64,000 nt of DNA from Phylloscopus collybita. Its lineage: Eukaryota > Chordata > Aves > Passeriformes > Phylloscopidae. The translations under genes and the position numbers were made by a program. Shown here piece by piece: positions 49,276 to 62,852 of the stretch. Location of the stretch: assembly GCA_027886175.1 (NCBI GenBank), contig JAJNNQ010000026.1:19188001-19252000 (forward strand). The letters are read 5' to 3'. The notes beneath the pieces were generated by a model. The model was not told the DNA's origin and did no database searches. It saw nothing but the letters and a program-made list of their open reading frames with translations. Position 1 is the first letter of the stretch, and every line of letters starts with the position of its first letter.

Positions 49276-50630
49276 TGTCATAAAGCTGAACCTAGTTTAT
49301 GGGTCTGCAGAAAATTGTGGGTCTAGGCTAAGTACCCCACACAAGTTTTGTGGGAAAAAAAATGAAAAAAATATTATTAAGAGTGAAGCAGTCTCTCCTT
49401 TGCCTCCTTCTGTGTTAGGTTGCAGAACCTTCTTTGAACTAGACAGAGCAATGGTATCAGCTCTGCCAGTGACTGGGTTTTGTCAGGCCAACAGAACTTT
49501 CCAACATACTTTTAAGAACAAAGGCACAAACAGCATACATTTTATTGCTTTTATGTAATGACACATAATATAGATTTTTACACCTCAACAGACTCCAATT
49601 GGCTCTATCATAGCTCTGCTTTGATAAATTTGTCCTCAGCCAAGTATCAAAGGTCAAAAGTCTAGATCCTCATTAATAACTCATAAAATTTTTAAAGCAT
49701 CATAAAAGAGAAGGGAAGAAGAATGAGATGAATGTCTGCTGTTTTAGCAGCTGTACAAATCCAGAAACTAAGAAAATTCATTGCTTTAATTGCACAACTA
49801 AACATTATAAGAAAGAATTTCCTCTATGAGCTGCATCCAGTTTAGAATCAGATTTTCTTACAGTGTCAGTCAGGGCAGGGATAAAACCTTGGCCTTAAAT
49901 CTAGTGATCTTAGTTTATTCCAAGAGAATCCAAAACCAGTAATGTTAAAGTGAGTATTGAGCTTTGATTCCTGGTTTTTCATGCCATGCTCAACAGATTC
50001 ATATACAAGGACTATTTTCCTTATAATTCTCAGTTGTGTGTAGGCTACAGATTTTCTGAGACAAAGATGGAAGAACAAACCTCATATCTGTTGTGTTTTC
50101 TAGCAATTCTGTCCAAAGCCTGTCTAATCCTTCTGTTTCCCACTAGAAAGAAAATAGAGGAGAAAACTCATATCCAAGCCATTTAAAAAAAATAGCTGTT
50201 GAATAGCTGTACTGGTTCATTACATTGGCTATGGATCCAACTGAAATTCCAAACTTTTCAGGGTTACTTGATTTTTTACTTTTTTTTTACGTTCTGGAAA
50301 TGTTCTGATAGGCATCATCAGCAATTATGACATTGTCCTATACTTTGCATTTGAACATTAAAACTGTGATCGTACAATGTGTTTATGTGTGCACACATAC
50401 ATGAAGCTATTACATGCAATGTGACTTTGGAATTCAGCCAGCTCTTAAATAAGATTTATATTTATTTCATTCAGATTTAAGAAGAATTTTGCACATATAT
50501 TTTACACATAAATATAATAGATATATATGTAAATACACACACACCTTAAACCTACCTAAACCTATTCATATGCTATATGTGGTGTGTATATATATTTTTA
50601 ATTTTGTATATATTTGACATTTGTAGTCAT

Positions 50631-50690
50631 AAAGAGAGAGAGAGAGAAGAAAAGAGAGGGGCAGAGAACTGAGTGAGTGAGAGGATGGAG
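50631..50690 (+). repeat. GA-rich microsatellite
   Basis: About nine GA units are followed by imperfect GA- and GTGA-type purine repeats up to the GAGAGGATGGAG boundary. Confidence 0.9.
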
Positions 50691-50831
50691 AGAATCCTTC
50701 ATGGGTCCCAAGTTTCCCAACCTTCTAAGTCTTCACAGAGTAACTTTGGTTTAGATGAGCAGTATGTTGAACTATTTATTTTCCCACCAGGACAACTGTA
50801 GGCCTTTGATGGATGTCTAAATCCTATTCTT

Positions 50832-50849
50832 CAGCAGCAGCAGCAGCAT
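50832..50849 (+). repeat. (CAG)5 trinucleotide repeat
   Basis: Five CAG units end in CAT. This is short and in non-coding context. Confidence 0.9.
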
Positions 50850-53800
50850 CTGTGACACAAGATCTCTAGAGGAAGTGACTTTTGGAACTCACTCATACTT
50901 CTGTCCCTCTGTTCTTGCAATCTGATACTATATTGCATTTTATCTTCAGCTGCAGTTCCCTCATGATTTTCTTCCATTTTCCTTCATCTTCCAGCTTTCT
51001 GTCTTCCTTTGTCCTTCTGCAGTATCCTTCCCCCCATAAACGTACAAAACACTTTTTTTGTTGTTGTTCTTTTTTTTCCACTTGGTTCTGTACTCAAGAG
51101 CTTCAAAGGAAACTGAGCACAGCTATCAATTATGCTCGTTTCCCCATTTGAAAACAGAGGGCAGAGAAAACATGAGTGGAGGTCTCCCTTGAGACAGAAC
51201 TGTGCACCTGGATTATGAGACTTAATGAGAATATATGATTGTAGCAAAGCATAAAAAGTCGTATCATGGGGTGAAAAGCAGGGGTTCATGAGTTTAGAAA
51301 GTAGAGCATAGCATAATCTCACAAGTATTTCAGGTGATTGTTTTCTATTTTTTTCATCCTACTCACATTCTCTTTCTATAAACATACAATCAAATCAAAG
51401 CAAGATAAAATGTTTCCTGATTTTTTTTTCCTTTTGCCTTTTGCCTTTTAGACTAAATAGTTTCAACTTTGAAGGTTTGAGGGTTGGGAGTTTATTTGTT
51501 TTCTCCGAGAACTATATCTCAGGGGGTCATAACCTTGAATATCTATATTAATTTTCTCTTTCTTGTGGAATTCATGCTTCCACAACCCTGATAGTAATTT
51601 AACATATTTTTATGTAGTTCTAGTGGGGCTTGTTCTCTAGAGTTCAAATCTTAGCCAACAGCTTGCTGTGATCCTAATGAAAATCTGTATCTGTCACTCT
51701 GCAAAATTGCCTAAAATGGTACTTCAAAAACTAATACTTCAGCTTGCAGAAAATATGCAAATAGAGATCCTAAATGTAATATGCCATAATTTTAATGAAA
51801 TCAGCTGCTCAGCACTTACATTTATGGAAATAAATACATATTAAAAATGTGCACTGGCTCGCTAGGCTAATTTGGGATGTTCTTTCTGCTGCACTCAGTC
51901 ACTGAAAATTCATGTCTCGACTCTGTGAGGTGGATCTGAACTTAATGAAATAAAGTAACAGGTTTTTTGCATTCTAAGTTGTACGAACTTGATGGGAAAT
52001 GTGTATGTCTGGAGATTATAGAAATAAGCTGGAAAGACAAATACTAGGTTAAGATAAATGTCCTCCTGACCATGGATTATATAAGTAATAACACTATATA
52101 CCTTTCTATTCGTTCATTAGTATCTATCAGACATGAACTTATTCATGACACAGATTCAAGAAAAAAAATAGATCCTTATAAATATAAATTACATTTAAAA
52201 TATAAAAAGATATAAATATCTTCCTTAGTTAATCTGAAATTGCACAATACCATTAATCTGATTTTTTTTCTTAAAATTCAGCTTTAACTTAATTAATTCA
52301 GAACCTATGTAAATATGAAACAGACACAAATGAATACTGTGATCTACATTTAAAATATTAAAAGCTATATAGAAAAAAGCAAATATATGAAAGTCAGGGT
52401 ACAGAAACTGGGAACACTAGAGCTGACTGGAAAAAAATGTATTGGGGTGAATTTTCTTGTGTCTTTGTGACCTACAATATAACACATAATCCAGTTCTGT
52501 CACTGCCAAGCTATCTGGTAGGAATGCTCCTGAATTACTGTAAATAGCTTGCCATTCCCAATAGAGATAGGTGCAAAATTCAGTGTAAAATGCAGGCCTG
52601 TCCTTCTTATCCTACAAGAATTGAGTATCATATATGGCTGTATTGACTGAACAATAATTGTATTTTCTTCCTCTGAAGAGCCATAAAGATTATATTCATA
52701 GTAAATTTTTGAAGTAACAAAGAAAGGGTACATTCTGTTCATTTGAGACTTTGAGATAATTTAAATACCAAATATTTTATTACAAAAAATATCTCATATT
52801 GCTCGTTATTATTAATTGTTTAAATTTTTTAGCATTAAGAATATTTATTCATAGTCTGATATATCTTTATGCTAAGTACTGTGTAAATACAAGTCATAAA
52901 CAGTCCTTGCTCAAAAATATTATTTTCATGGCAGCGAAACTAAGGAGGAAAAGAACAGAATTGTGATTGAACACCCATATCAGGGGCCTCAGTGATTCAG
53001 AAGCCAAGCATTTGACAAGCTTCTTGTAAGTGTCACAGCAAAGAAGATATTTGGTGGGGTTTTGTAAAAATCTAATTTCTACAGTATGGCAGACATATAT
53101 GGTAATATTTCCTTAAACATGCAGGACAGCCTGGGAGGAACTATAAGTATGTTTGTTCCAAAATGTCTTTCAGTAAACAATATGAAGTTACAGGTAAAGC
53201 CATATGTGGCTGTCAGCCTAAACAGTAAATGAGAGACAGAAAACAGGGAGGAAGATAAGGAACACAAACTTGATTTGAGATGAAAGATGCAGTTATTGAA
53301 TGGATGAATAATTATGAATTATATAATCAGTTACAGCCTGGGGAAATGAACCTGGAACACTATTTTCATATGGACTCTAAGTGGGGATAGTTTGCCTCTG
53401 GTAGGATCTAAAGGAAAGAAAGTACAAAGCTGAAGAGAAAAAGGAAAAAGGAGACAAGATTGATTTCAGCTAATTTTAGACTTCTGCAGCATGAATATTT
53501 ACATAGGAGCTAGTCCTCCAAGATACAAGAACTTTTGGGAAAAAATGTAAAAAAAATTGATTGGATGACTATTTTAGCAAAATTTCCACTCTATAACAGC
53601 TATTTTTCTGCACTGTATAAGAAGAAATGAAAAAAAAAAAAAAATAGAGCACAAATGCAAATGTCTCAACCGCATATAGGTGATTGGAATCAGTCAAATA
53701 CAATCCAAAAGGATTATATTACAGGTAGTAGAGATTAGTGGAAAAGCTGTGTATTAAAGGTAGTGTACAAAAGGAAGACACACTATTTAAATATAAGCAA

Positions 53801-55331
53801 TACCTGAGAACCTAGAGAGGATATCTGAGTAAGGTGTGTTGAATGACACACACAGACACATTCCCTGATATAGATATTAAGAAAAGAAGAACAAAGGCAC
53901 TTCCAATTTTCCTTAAAATATTTGTTTAGATGACTTGAGCTAGATGAGGCGACTAGATAAGCACCAGATAATACTGAAGAAACACATCAAAATTTTGCTT
54001 TAGACAGAAAGAAATTGCTCTGACATGAAGTGGCAGATTGGTGTGTTCTGGTTGAATTAGTATGGATAAGATTAACCATGTTTGGATGACGAAGAAGAAA
54101 GGACCACTGGCAGATACATGAAACACACACAGAGGGGAGAATAAGACACAAGGAGGCATTCTCTGAAGGACATGGCAACTGAGGCTTAGAAGAGGACAGA
54201 GTCCCATAGAGAAAGAGGACACTATTTTAAGAAAACAAGCCTGGCAATGTTGAAGATGGATGACTCTTGGTGGCAGTCAGAGCAGGCAATGAGATTGGTT
54301 CTGGTATTTGCCATTGGAAATGAAAAAGGTAATAGGGCTCTTATACACAGCAGCCACACATGAACAGGTTTTTGATTGAAATGAGAATTAAATTAGCTTT
54401 GCACTAAAAAAAACTCAAAAGAAATGGATAAGAAGACTGGTGCAAATTCAAGTGTGTTTGAACATATTTTTTTCTCTTTTCAAGAATGGAAAAATATAGA
54501 ACATGTTTGCAATGTGAGACAAGAAACAGAGGTCAAAATGCTCAAAAGTGTCCTAATGCGAGGTAAGGAGACTCTTTAGGCCACTTTGTGGATGAGATGA
54601 GAACGGAAGCTCCCTCATCCTCAACATTGGAGAAACGAGAGAGGGTGAAAAGAAAAAAAAAAGAGAAAAGACTCACACTTCATCTCTTTCATCTCAACAG
54701 AAATTGGCAAGGTTCTCTGAGGAGAGGAAAAATGGGAGTAGAAGGAGGTTGTGACGAATGAGCTGAAGAAAATAGAAGCTGTGATTTTAGATAGGGAAAT
54801 CAATTAATTTGGAGAAGCTGTTTTATTTTAAAAAGAAAATGTTATTACTGGCTGAAGAATGTAACAAAGATATAAGGAAGCAAGCCTCCACCAAGAATTT
54901 CCTCCAACAATTTTTATTCTATCAGTGGAGAAAGATTCTGATGGTTGTGCTGGGTGAATAGTTCCATAAGACATTTGGGCAGGATGATGGGCCATCAAAA
55001 ATTTTCAGTCCATCTGGCTGCATTCTCTTCACAAATGTATAACACCAAAGCCATCTAATGGTCTATTAATATAAAAAAGGATTGTTGTATGGTTCTGGGT
55101 TTTGTTAATTGATTTATTGGAAATTTTTTTAATCTTTAGTTATATTAGAAGTCAGTTGGTCCTTTTTCATACAGAATTTTCTCTATTTGTCAGGTTTTAA
55201 TTTTTTTTTTTATTTTTTATTCTCAATTTACACTCTAGAGCCTCCTTGAGAATAAGCATCTTCTCCAGGAGGGAATCACCTCCCTCCCTGCTGGATTCAA
55301 TTTCACCTCATTCAGAGAGCAGTAACCAGGA

Positions 55332-55929
55332 TATCATTGTTTAAACCCAGATATCAACTGCTTAGTTGCAGTTCACTCACTTCCCCCCCATCTTCCCCTC
55401 CCTATTGGAATGGGGAAGAGGATCAGAAGAGCAAAACTGAGAAAACTCGTGGGTGAAGATAAAGACAGTTTAACAGGTAAAGCAAAAGCTGTATATAAAA
55501 GCAAAGCAGAACAAGGAATTCGTTCACCACTTCCCATGGGTGAATGGGAAGGCAGGTGTTCAGGTGTTCCTGGGAAAACAGAGCTCCATCGTGTCTAATG
55601 ATTACTTGGGAAAACAAATGCTATCACTCTTAGTTTCCCCCTACTTCCTTCCTCTTCCCCTATCCTTATTTGCTGGGTGTGATGTCAAGGTATGGAATAC
55701 CTTTTTGGCCAGTTCAGGTCAGCTGTCCTGGCCGTGATCCCTCCCAGCTTCTTGCGCACCTTTTTGTTGGCAGAGCATAGGAAACTGAAAAGTCCTTGAC
55801 TAGGGTAAGTACTACTGAGCAAAACATCAATGTGTTATCAACATTATTCTCATATGAAATCCCAGAACAGAGCACTGAAGCAGCTACTCAGAAAAAAATT
55901 AATTCTGTCTCAGTCAAAACCAGCTCACA
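55332..55929 (-). mobile_element. Solo LTR of an avian endogenous retrovirus, near full length
   Basis: This ~600-bp stretch is the antisense of a widespread avian LTR. On the minus strand it starts with TGTGAGCTGGTTTTGACTGA (from 55929) and ends near 55332 with a decayed ...CAATGATA, corresponding to a TG...CA terminus. Diagnostic plus-strand phrases are 'aagacagtttaacaggtaaa', 'gatgtcaaggtatggaatac', 'ctttttggccagttcaggtc', 'agctgtcctggccgtgatcc', 'caatgtgttatcaacattat' and 'aattctgtctcagtcaaaac'. The left half matches the copy at 37092-37475. No internal retroviral gene lies beside it. I could not identify a target-site duplication. Confidence 0.88.
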
Positions 55930-56680
55930 GGGTAAGCAAAACAGCAGACATTTTTGCATAGTCACAAGCTTTTTGCAAAACCCAATATGCTACAGAGATT
56001 CTTTGAGCAAACAAATCAGATAGTTATGCCATGCATTACATTGAAGAGTGGGAAAGAAAGGCAAAGAGTTGGTACAGATGGAAGTGACACGTGGAACAAC
56101 TTTGCTGAGGCAAGAGATCCTGGGAGGAGAGGAATTCATCAAGCCCCGCAACAAACAAACAAGAAGACATCACTAATCAACTGGAAGTCAGTAGAGTCCA
56201 GCTACAGAGCACTGCAAGAGATCCTGGCAGTGAAGCCAGGTGATGGTCATACAAGAGGGTATCAGCAACACAAGAATGACAGATGTCCCAAAGCTGATGT
56301 CCTTTTTTGCAAACAAACTAAGAAACTTATATTTTAAGCAGAGTAGGTATCAGAGGAGATATCACCTCATCAGATATCATTAACAAGAAATTTGGACTGT
56401 TGTTATTACTAGGAGTAAAGGCAACAGCATCAGGAATTACTTGTAAAGGAGGCAAAGTGAGACAGTGGTTCACTGTAAACATGTGAAATTAAAAAAAAAA
56501 AAAGTTAAAAGTTAAGGAGAAAAAAAGAACCAAGTGGGAGGATAGAAGGGTTGAAAAAATCAGTTTGGGGTATCCCAGACCACATACAGTGGCTGCCAAG
56601 CAGAGACTGCTAAGTTGTTCACACATCACCTCTGAGGATGGAGTGAGGGATATCAGATGGCTACTGGTGCCATCTGGAAG
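55930..56680. other. Unclassified spacer between LTR and CR1
   Basis: This segment lies between the LTR 5' side and the CR1 body. A plus-strand frame of 127 codons (55954-56337) covers much of it, has a basic, glutamine-rich composition and matches no family I know. The part 56565-56680 could be more of the CR1 5' region, but similarity is not clear. A 13-base A run lies near 56491. Confidence 0.5.
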
Positions 56681-57714
56681 GGTGCACTGGTCACTGGATA
56701 GAAAACTGTCAGGATGGCTGAGTCCAGAAAGTAATGGTGTATGGAGTTACGTGCTGGGGGCCAGTCACTAACAAGGTTCCTCAGGACTCAGTAGTGGTGC
56801 CAGTCCTGTTTAATATTTTTATTGATGGTCTGGATCAGGTGATTGATTAAGTGTACCCTCAGTCAATTTGAAGAGGACACCAGTCTGGGCAAGAATATTG
56901 ATCTTCTGGAGTGTAGGAAAGCTCTACACTGGACAGGCTGGATCCACAGCCTGGATCCTCCAGGCTGGAGTTCCAGCCAATTGTATGAGGTTCAACAAGG
57001 TGAAGGACTGGATTCTGCACTTGGTTCACAACAATCCCATGTGGTGATACAAGCTAGGGGAAGAGTGTCTGTAAAACTGGTTGGTGGAAAAAATCTGGGG
57101 GTATTGGTCAACAGTCACCTGGACATGAACCAACAATGTGCCCAGATAACGAAGAAGCACCCTGGTTTATACCAAAAATAATGTGGTCAGCAGGACCAGG
57201 GAAGTGATTGTCCCTCTGTACTTGACACTGTGTTCAGTTCTGTGTCCCTCATTGCAAGACAGACACTGAGGTAATGGACCATGTCCAGAGAAGGGCAGCA
57301 AAGCTGGTGAGGGATTTGGAACACAAGTCTTACAAGGAGCAGCTGAATGAGATGAGTGTGTTTAGCCTGGAGAAAAGGAGCCTCAGCGCAGACCTTATCA
57401 CTCTCTTCAATTGCCTGAGAAGTTGTTATAGCCAGTTGAAGGTTAGTCTCTTCTCCCAGGTATCAAGTGACAGGATGAGAGGAAATGGCCTCAAATTGCA
57501 CCAAGGAAGATTTAGATTAGATATTAAGAAAATATTCTCCGCTGAAAGGGTTGTCAAGCTTTGGAACAGGCTGCCCAGTGAAGTGGTGGAATCCCCATCC
57601 CTGAAAGTATTTAAAAGGCATGTGGTTGTAGCCCTTTGTAATACAATTATTGGTGAACATGGTGGTCCTGGGTTAATGGTTGAACTTGATCTTAGAGGTC
57701 TTTTCCAACCTTAA
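56681..57714 (+). pseudogene. CR1 ORF2 reverse transcriptase remnant
   Basis: The intact family protein is an endonuclease/reverse transcriptase, and only the palm-thumb end and the C-terminal domain are represented. The FADD box has become FEED (56867-56878), so one catalytic aspartate is lost. In-frame stops follow the PVLFNIFIDGLD stretch. The frame shifts between that part, a 112-codon frame (56843-57181) and the final 146-codon frame (57274-57714). The last frame keeps the conserved order [57 protein letters not shown] and [14 protein letters not shown]. It lacks a catalytic domain of its own and no host function is suggested. Confidence 0.9.
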
Positions 57715-57729
57715 TGATTCTATGAGTCT
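56681..57729 (+). mobile_element. CR1 LINE, reverse transcriptase 3' half plus tail
   Basis: This is the longest CR1 copy in the window, in sense orientation. It enters within the reverse transcriptase domain (ggtgcactggtcactggata), passes a PVLFNIFIDGLD segment and the FADD box region, and carries 'QQCAQITKK', '[20 protein letters not shown]' and '[17 protein letters not shown]'. It ends with 'ggtcttttccaaccttaatg' and 'attctatgag'. A single terminal octamer is kept. Indels break the frame in the first half, while the last 440 bases stay open. Confidence 0.95.
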
Positions 57730-60608
57730 GTAGTTCTGTGATTCATTGTTCTGGTGAGGAAACAGATCAGGACCAATTGAACAGCAGCCTACAGCAGCTT
57801 GAGAGCCAGTTTTTAAGATGGCTAAGCCAATGTCTTTGTGGTAGTGGCAGAAGAAACAACAAGGCCATAAACTATGGCTAGAGACATTCCCATTAGAGAG
57901 GAGGAAGACTTCTCCAGAAAAGTTGCTCATCACTGTCACATGTTACCCAGCAAGGCATAAAGGGTAACCTTCTGTCCTTGAATTTTTTTCCAAGAACTTA
58001 ACCAAAACAAACTAAATATATTAAAAATAGCCAAAACACATGACCCAGTTATAGTCCCACCTAAAGTAGAAGCTCTGTGCTTGACAACCTCCAAAGACTC
58101 CTTCCAGCCAAGACTTCTATGAAATAATATTTCTTCAAATGGAAGAAATAAAGTCCCCTATACTTTAGTCTGCTGAGATGGATGGCAGATACAGCCTCAG
58201 GACTGTGTGAGAGCTAGCTGTAGAAAATTATTTGTGGCAATGCCTGCATTCTCTCTTAGGATTGTACCAGAAATGACAAAAGAAGGTGAAGAGAGGTGTA
58301 AAATGGGTCATAGAGCTATGTAAGGGATATGGGCGGTGGAATGTGAGGAAAGCGTGGGATGCATGGAGAGCTGAGATAGATGTCCCTGGGTATGGTTGCA
58401 GAAGAGAGAGAACTATCCAATAGATTTTATTTCTTAGCCCATTGGTTCATAAAACTGGCTATTATTACTTCTTTCTTTCCAAAATGAGGTACAGCATCTA
58501 TATTTTCCTTTATGTTTGTGCAGCTCAAACTACTTGGGGAATTTGATCTTCTATTTCCCCACTGGAACTTCTTGACGTAAACAATAACCATAATTGTCAT
58601 TTAGCATAATGATCACAGCCAGTAATTTCTAAATAATTAATAACACTTTGTTTCTTAGTTTTTAATATTAAAGACAAGTGCAGATAGTACATAATGTTTC
58701 TTTTTCTCCAAGGAAGAAACTCCTTGATGGGGAAATAGACAGCAATGTGAGAATTCATTCAATTTCCTCACTGAGGATGAAAGGATGAAAAGAAGAAACC
58801 ATACTGATCATATAACTACTGCACAGTGAAAAAATAATGCATTTATTCTTACAAAGGTAGAATTTTTAGGGGACTAGTTTTTCACCACATGCTTGGTACA
58901 AGGGGATACAAATAAAATGAAGTTCTTCTCACTACTGATTTGGGGAAGACCACAGAATCAACTTATGCATGGACAAACAACTCAAAGGCGAGACACAGTG
59001 CTGTGTTGTTTATGATTTCAGTTTCTCTGGAAGCAGAATGTACCACTGCATAGGAATCAGATTCTAAGCTTCTCTAAGCTTCTGTTCTGCACCTGTCCCA
59101 CCACATGCTGATTCTGCAAAACCTCACTCACAAATGTTTGTTCTGATTTTACAGGCAGCTTTTTAAGATCAGGGGAACTGTTTGAGTTACAATAACCTAT
59201 AAGAATAGGTGTTTGCAAGATCAGTTCCAAATCACAAGGGGCAGCATCCCAAAACAGCCTTCACCTTCTCTGCAAAATAAAAAAAGATTCAGGTTAGATT
59301 TAGATTTAGATGTTAGAACCAATAGGACTATGTCTACACTAGCAAACTAAAAAGAGTCTGGGGCTTTCTTTGACACTGAAGCCAACTGGCACATCCTTAC
59401 TATTAAGCTCTCTTGCCATCAAAAACAAGCTAACAACATTCAAACTGCCTGTTGGGAATTATTCCCACTCTATGCTAATTTCCAATGCATGCCTGAGAAT
59501 TATTTTCAAGCACACTAGTTGGAACAGAGTGATATTGTAGAGACTGTAGTATCATTTTAAGTGTATGAATGATCATTTTTTCAGTCTCTGTGTTCTGACA
59601 TGAATCTACCAGCATAATTAAAAGGCTCACAGGCATTTAATAACTGGGCAAAAGTGGATTTGAGTTATCAATCTTCAATCTTATCTCACAAATGTTCTCC
59701 GTTCCCCCCATTCCCTTCTTCTCAAACATCCCTGTAACTTTTAGCATCTAAAGTTGCCATATGTTCATGTCTGACATTTAAGTTGTTAAATCTCTGGAAT
59801 TCCACACTGTATGCATATAAAATACAGTCCATCTCTCCTGTCTTCAGCCACTGGAAACCAAGAATTAGGGATTTCTTTATGAAAACCATCTGCACAGATA
59901 TTAGCAAGACAGAAGTTCCTAAAAATCTACGTTTTTCTAATAGGTCACCAAAGGATGTAGTTGTGTCACAATGCTTTTTTGTCTTTAAGGGTTTGGGAAA
60001 TGAACTGCATTCAGTTATTACTTCAGATGGAAGGAATTCAAATCTACTGCATCCACCTCCCAGAAGCTTTCCCTAGATGCTGAGATATGGTATTCTGGAA
60101 GAGAAAGACACTTTCTATGTTTCCCATTGAACTTGTGCTACTTTGCAGCAAGAAATGCAAGATTTAATAGACTGGAGTCATACCACAAGAGAAAACCCAC
60201 AGGTTAATTAGGACTGGAAGTGCTGAGATCTCTCTCTGCTCCAGATACTGTTTAGATGGTGTATCTGATGTAAAATGCATTTCATTGCGGGACTAGGATA
60301 CTCTGAATTTTGTAAGAGGAAATGGATGAGAAGCCTATTTTAAAATAAGCATCACTGCAGTTACATTCTGAGAGAAACCAGAAATGCTGGTTTGATTTTT
60401 TGGTTCTAATCATTCCTCTATATAGAATAACAATTTCACAAGTGTGGCAAAGGTCAGTCTTATTTTCTTTTCCTCCTGGGAGATCTGTGAAAAGACAGCT
60501 GAGCAACAGTTGCTAAATAATGCTAATTTGAAAAATTGTGCATCAGTCAATCAGGTTTCATTGTTTCATTGGTTGATGGCATTTTTTTGGGGGGGTCTTA
60601 TTAGTTCT

Positions 60609-60655
60609 AAAAAAACCCCAAACAAACAAACAAACAAACCAAAACAAAACAGAAA
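60609..60655 (+). repeat. CAAA microsatellite with A/C-rich flanks
   Basis: AAAAAAACCCC leads into about five CAAA units and CCAAAACAAAACAG. It is preceded by a T7G7 string on the same strand (about 60583-60596). Confidence 0.9.
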
Positions 60656-62852
60656 CAAGGAGTGAATTTAGAGAAAGTATGCAACAGGGTAAGAAGTCTA
60701 ACAAGGCCACAAACAGTCTAATCACTGATGTTAGCCGATGTGAAATGCCCCATGTCCACACTTTTAAATTTTCCTGTCTTCTAGAATACTTCAGCTGCTT
60801 CCAAACTTCCTACTTGGAGCAGCTAGTGGGCTGTTCTAACTCCTGTACTGTGCCCAAACAGTGCCTGGAGAAGTGATACATGACATGGGCCAAAGGGTGG
60901 CCAGGGACAATTCTGGCTATTTACCTCTGCAAGTGATCAAAATTGAGTGGCAGAGATGGCTTCCTGGCACAAAGTCATAAATGGCTCTTCCATTAACAGG
61001 TATGCAGACACAACTATTGATTCAAATGATCCTTTCTTCCCTTTTCCTAGGGAAATCTGAGCCAACACTCTAAAGAATTGACCCTGGCCCTTCAATGGGT
61101 TTCAAATGAGTGGAAATCCAATCCCACAGGCAGATGAATCGAACTCACTTAACAGAGACTCCTACAAAGTTGCAAAGGTCTCGCCATGAGTTCCTCTTCA
61201 TCCAGGAAGAGCAGACATAATTTCCAGTTATTCAAAGGGCATTGTGAGGATTTATTCTTAAATTCTGTGTGAGGAAAAGCTCATTGCCTTGCCTGACTAG
61301 TCATCCAGACTATGAAGTCCTGCTTGATGAAACTGGGAATACTGGGACATTTGATACATAAGATATCAGCCTAGTGAGCCAGTTATGAAGTATCCACAGA
61401 TCCAGAGGAAAGCAATCCCAAAAAGGCCCTTGCAGCCATTCTGTGAGTTGAATAGGGAATTTTTCTAAGCCTTCCATGCCATTTAAACCTCTAGGTCTGA
61501 TACCACATCTTATCACCCCAGCCCTCTCAAGAGCCATCAAAATTTTACTTGTCTCTTTCTCCAGTTTCTATTCCTTTCCATGCAATTTCTATAGGTTTCT
61601 TTTTCCAAGTGAGCTATAAGTAAGACACATTTTTCAGGACACAGCCAGGATAAAATCTTTGTCCATCAAGTCTGCATGTATGGCTGTCCCTTTACTGTGT
61701 CTCAAGTGATCCTGTTTGCTACGACTCCCGTTCTGTGAACAGTTTGTCTTTGAGGCTTGTGTAGAAAAGATGTAACCTTACCATCTGAGACACCCCTGCC
61801 CAGCACAGTATTTTCTTATTTACCCAGGCCTCCAAATAAGCTAAATACCAAGGGCATACGACAGCTAAAATTCCTCATAAACACACACCACACAGAAGTC
61901 TCAAGCAATGTGAATTTACCTAAACCAAAAAATAATGCATAGGTAAAATAATAATTTATGTAGAAATTTTTCACCAACTCTTTCCTTAAATTCTAGGCTG
62001 CTTTGTTGAGTGCAGAGAGTCAGGTAGTCATAACTTATTTTTTCCATTTTTACATGTGTTAACTCGTCTTCACAACATGTCATTGACACTACTATGCAGC
62101 TTTACAAGACAAATATATTTTATTTGGTTTGTCTTGCAGTCAAGTCAGACTGTTCTTCTGAAAGCACAGTATGATCCTATCATCTTCACTTCTGTCAAAA
62201 CTTGCCATTATTTCACTTAGATACATTCTTCTATGCCCATCTTACCCCAAGAAAATTTATTTTCTGCCAACATATTTGTTCAAAATGGTCATTTTTCCTA
62301 GTGCAAATATTGCTCACAGAGTTGGATGAACTACTCTTTTACCATCCTTCATCTGTGATGCAGGTGTCACAATACTGACAGTTGCAGCAGCTTCGATATG
62401 TACTAGTGCTTTGTGATATGAGTACTCCCCAAAAAACTTAGGAACTTTATGTACATGCACCAAACTGGCAAACACAGATGCCCCTCATTTCAGTTCTTTT
62501 CTCATGCTAGAATATGTTTCTTCATTTGGGCAAATACCTTCCATCAGGGCCATATAATGTGAATGAGACCTCCTAAGTAAAAAGACTGACAGGAATTCCC
62601 ATTGTGGGGGTAACTTTTGCTATGTTTCTGCACTAAAGACTGCCTTTTTATTTTTATAGATTAAAACACATGGTTGATAATGAAATAGAAAATTAAGTGG
62701 AAAACAAACATTACTTGTCCATGGACTCAGGTTTTTAAACAGTAACTGAAACTGTGTAACATGTCCATCTTGTGTAATAATTTCAGTACGGTCAATTTAC
62801 TCTGGTGGCATGCTAACAGCAAGCCACAAAAGTGCCCCAATATCCTCCATGC

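Larger units (their letters stand above)
49276..55331. other. Unique AT-rich DNA, 6 kb
   Basis: No gene is recognised. The stretch contains a GA-rich tract at 50631-50690 and five CAG units at 50832-50846. The part at 51750-51870, with an ATGCAAAT octamer, looks like conserved non-coding DNA, but that is an impression only. Frames of up to 112 codons show no family. Confidence 0.5.

Noticed and set aside
49160..49558. 132-codon plus-strand frame
   Set aside because: It starts antisense inside the CR1 fragment 48699-49275 and runs into unique DNA, so it is not a gene.
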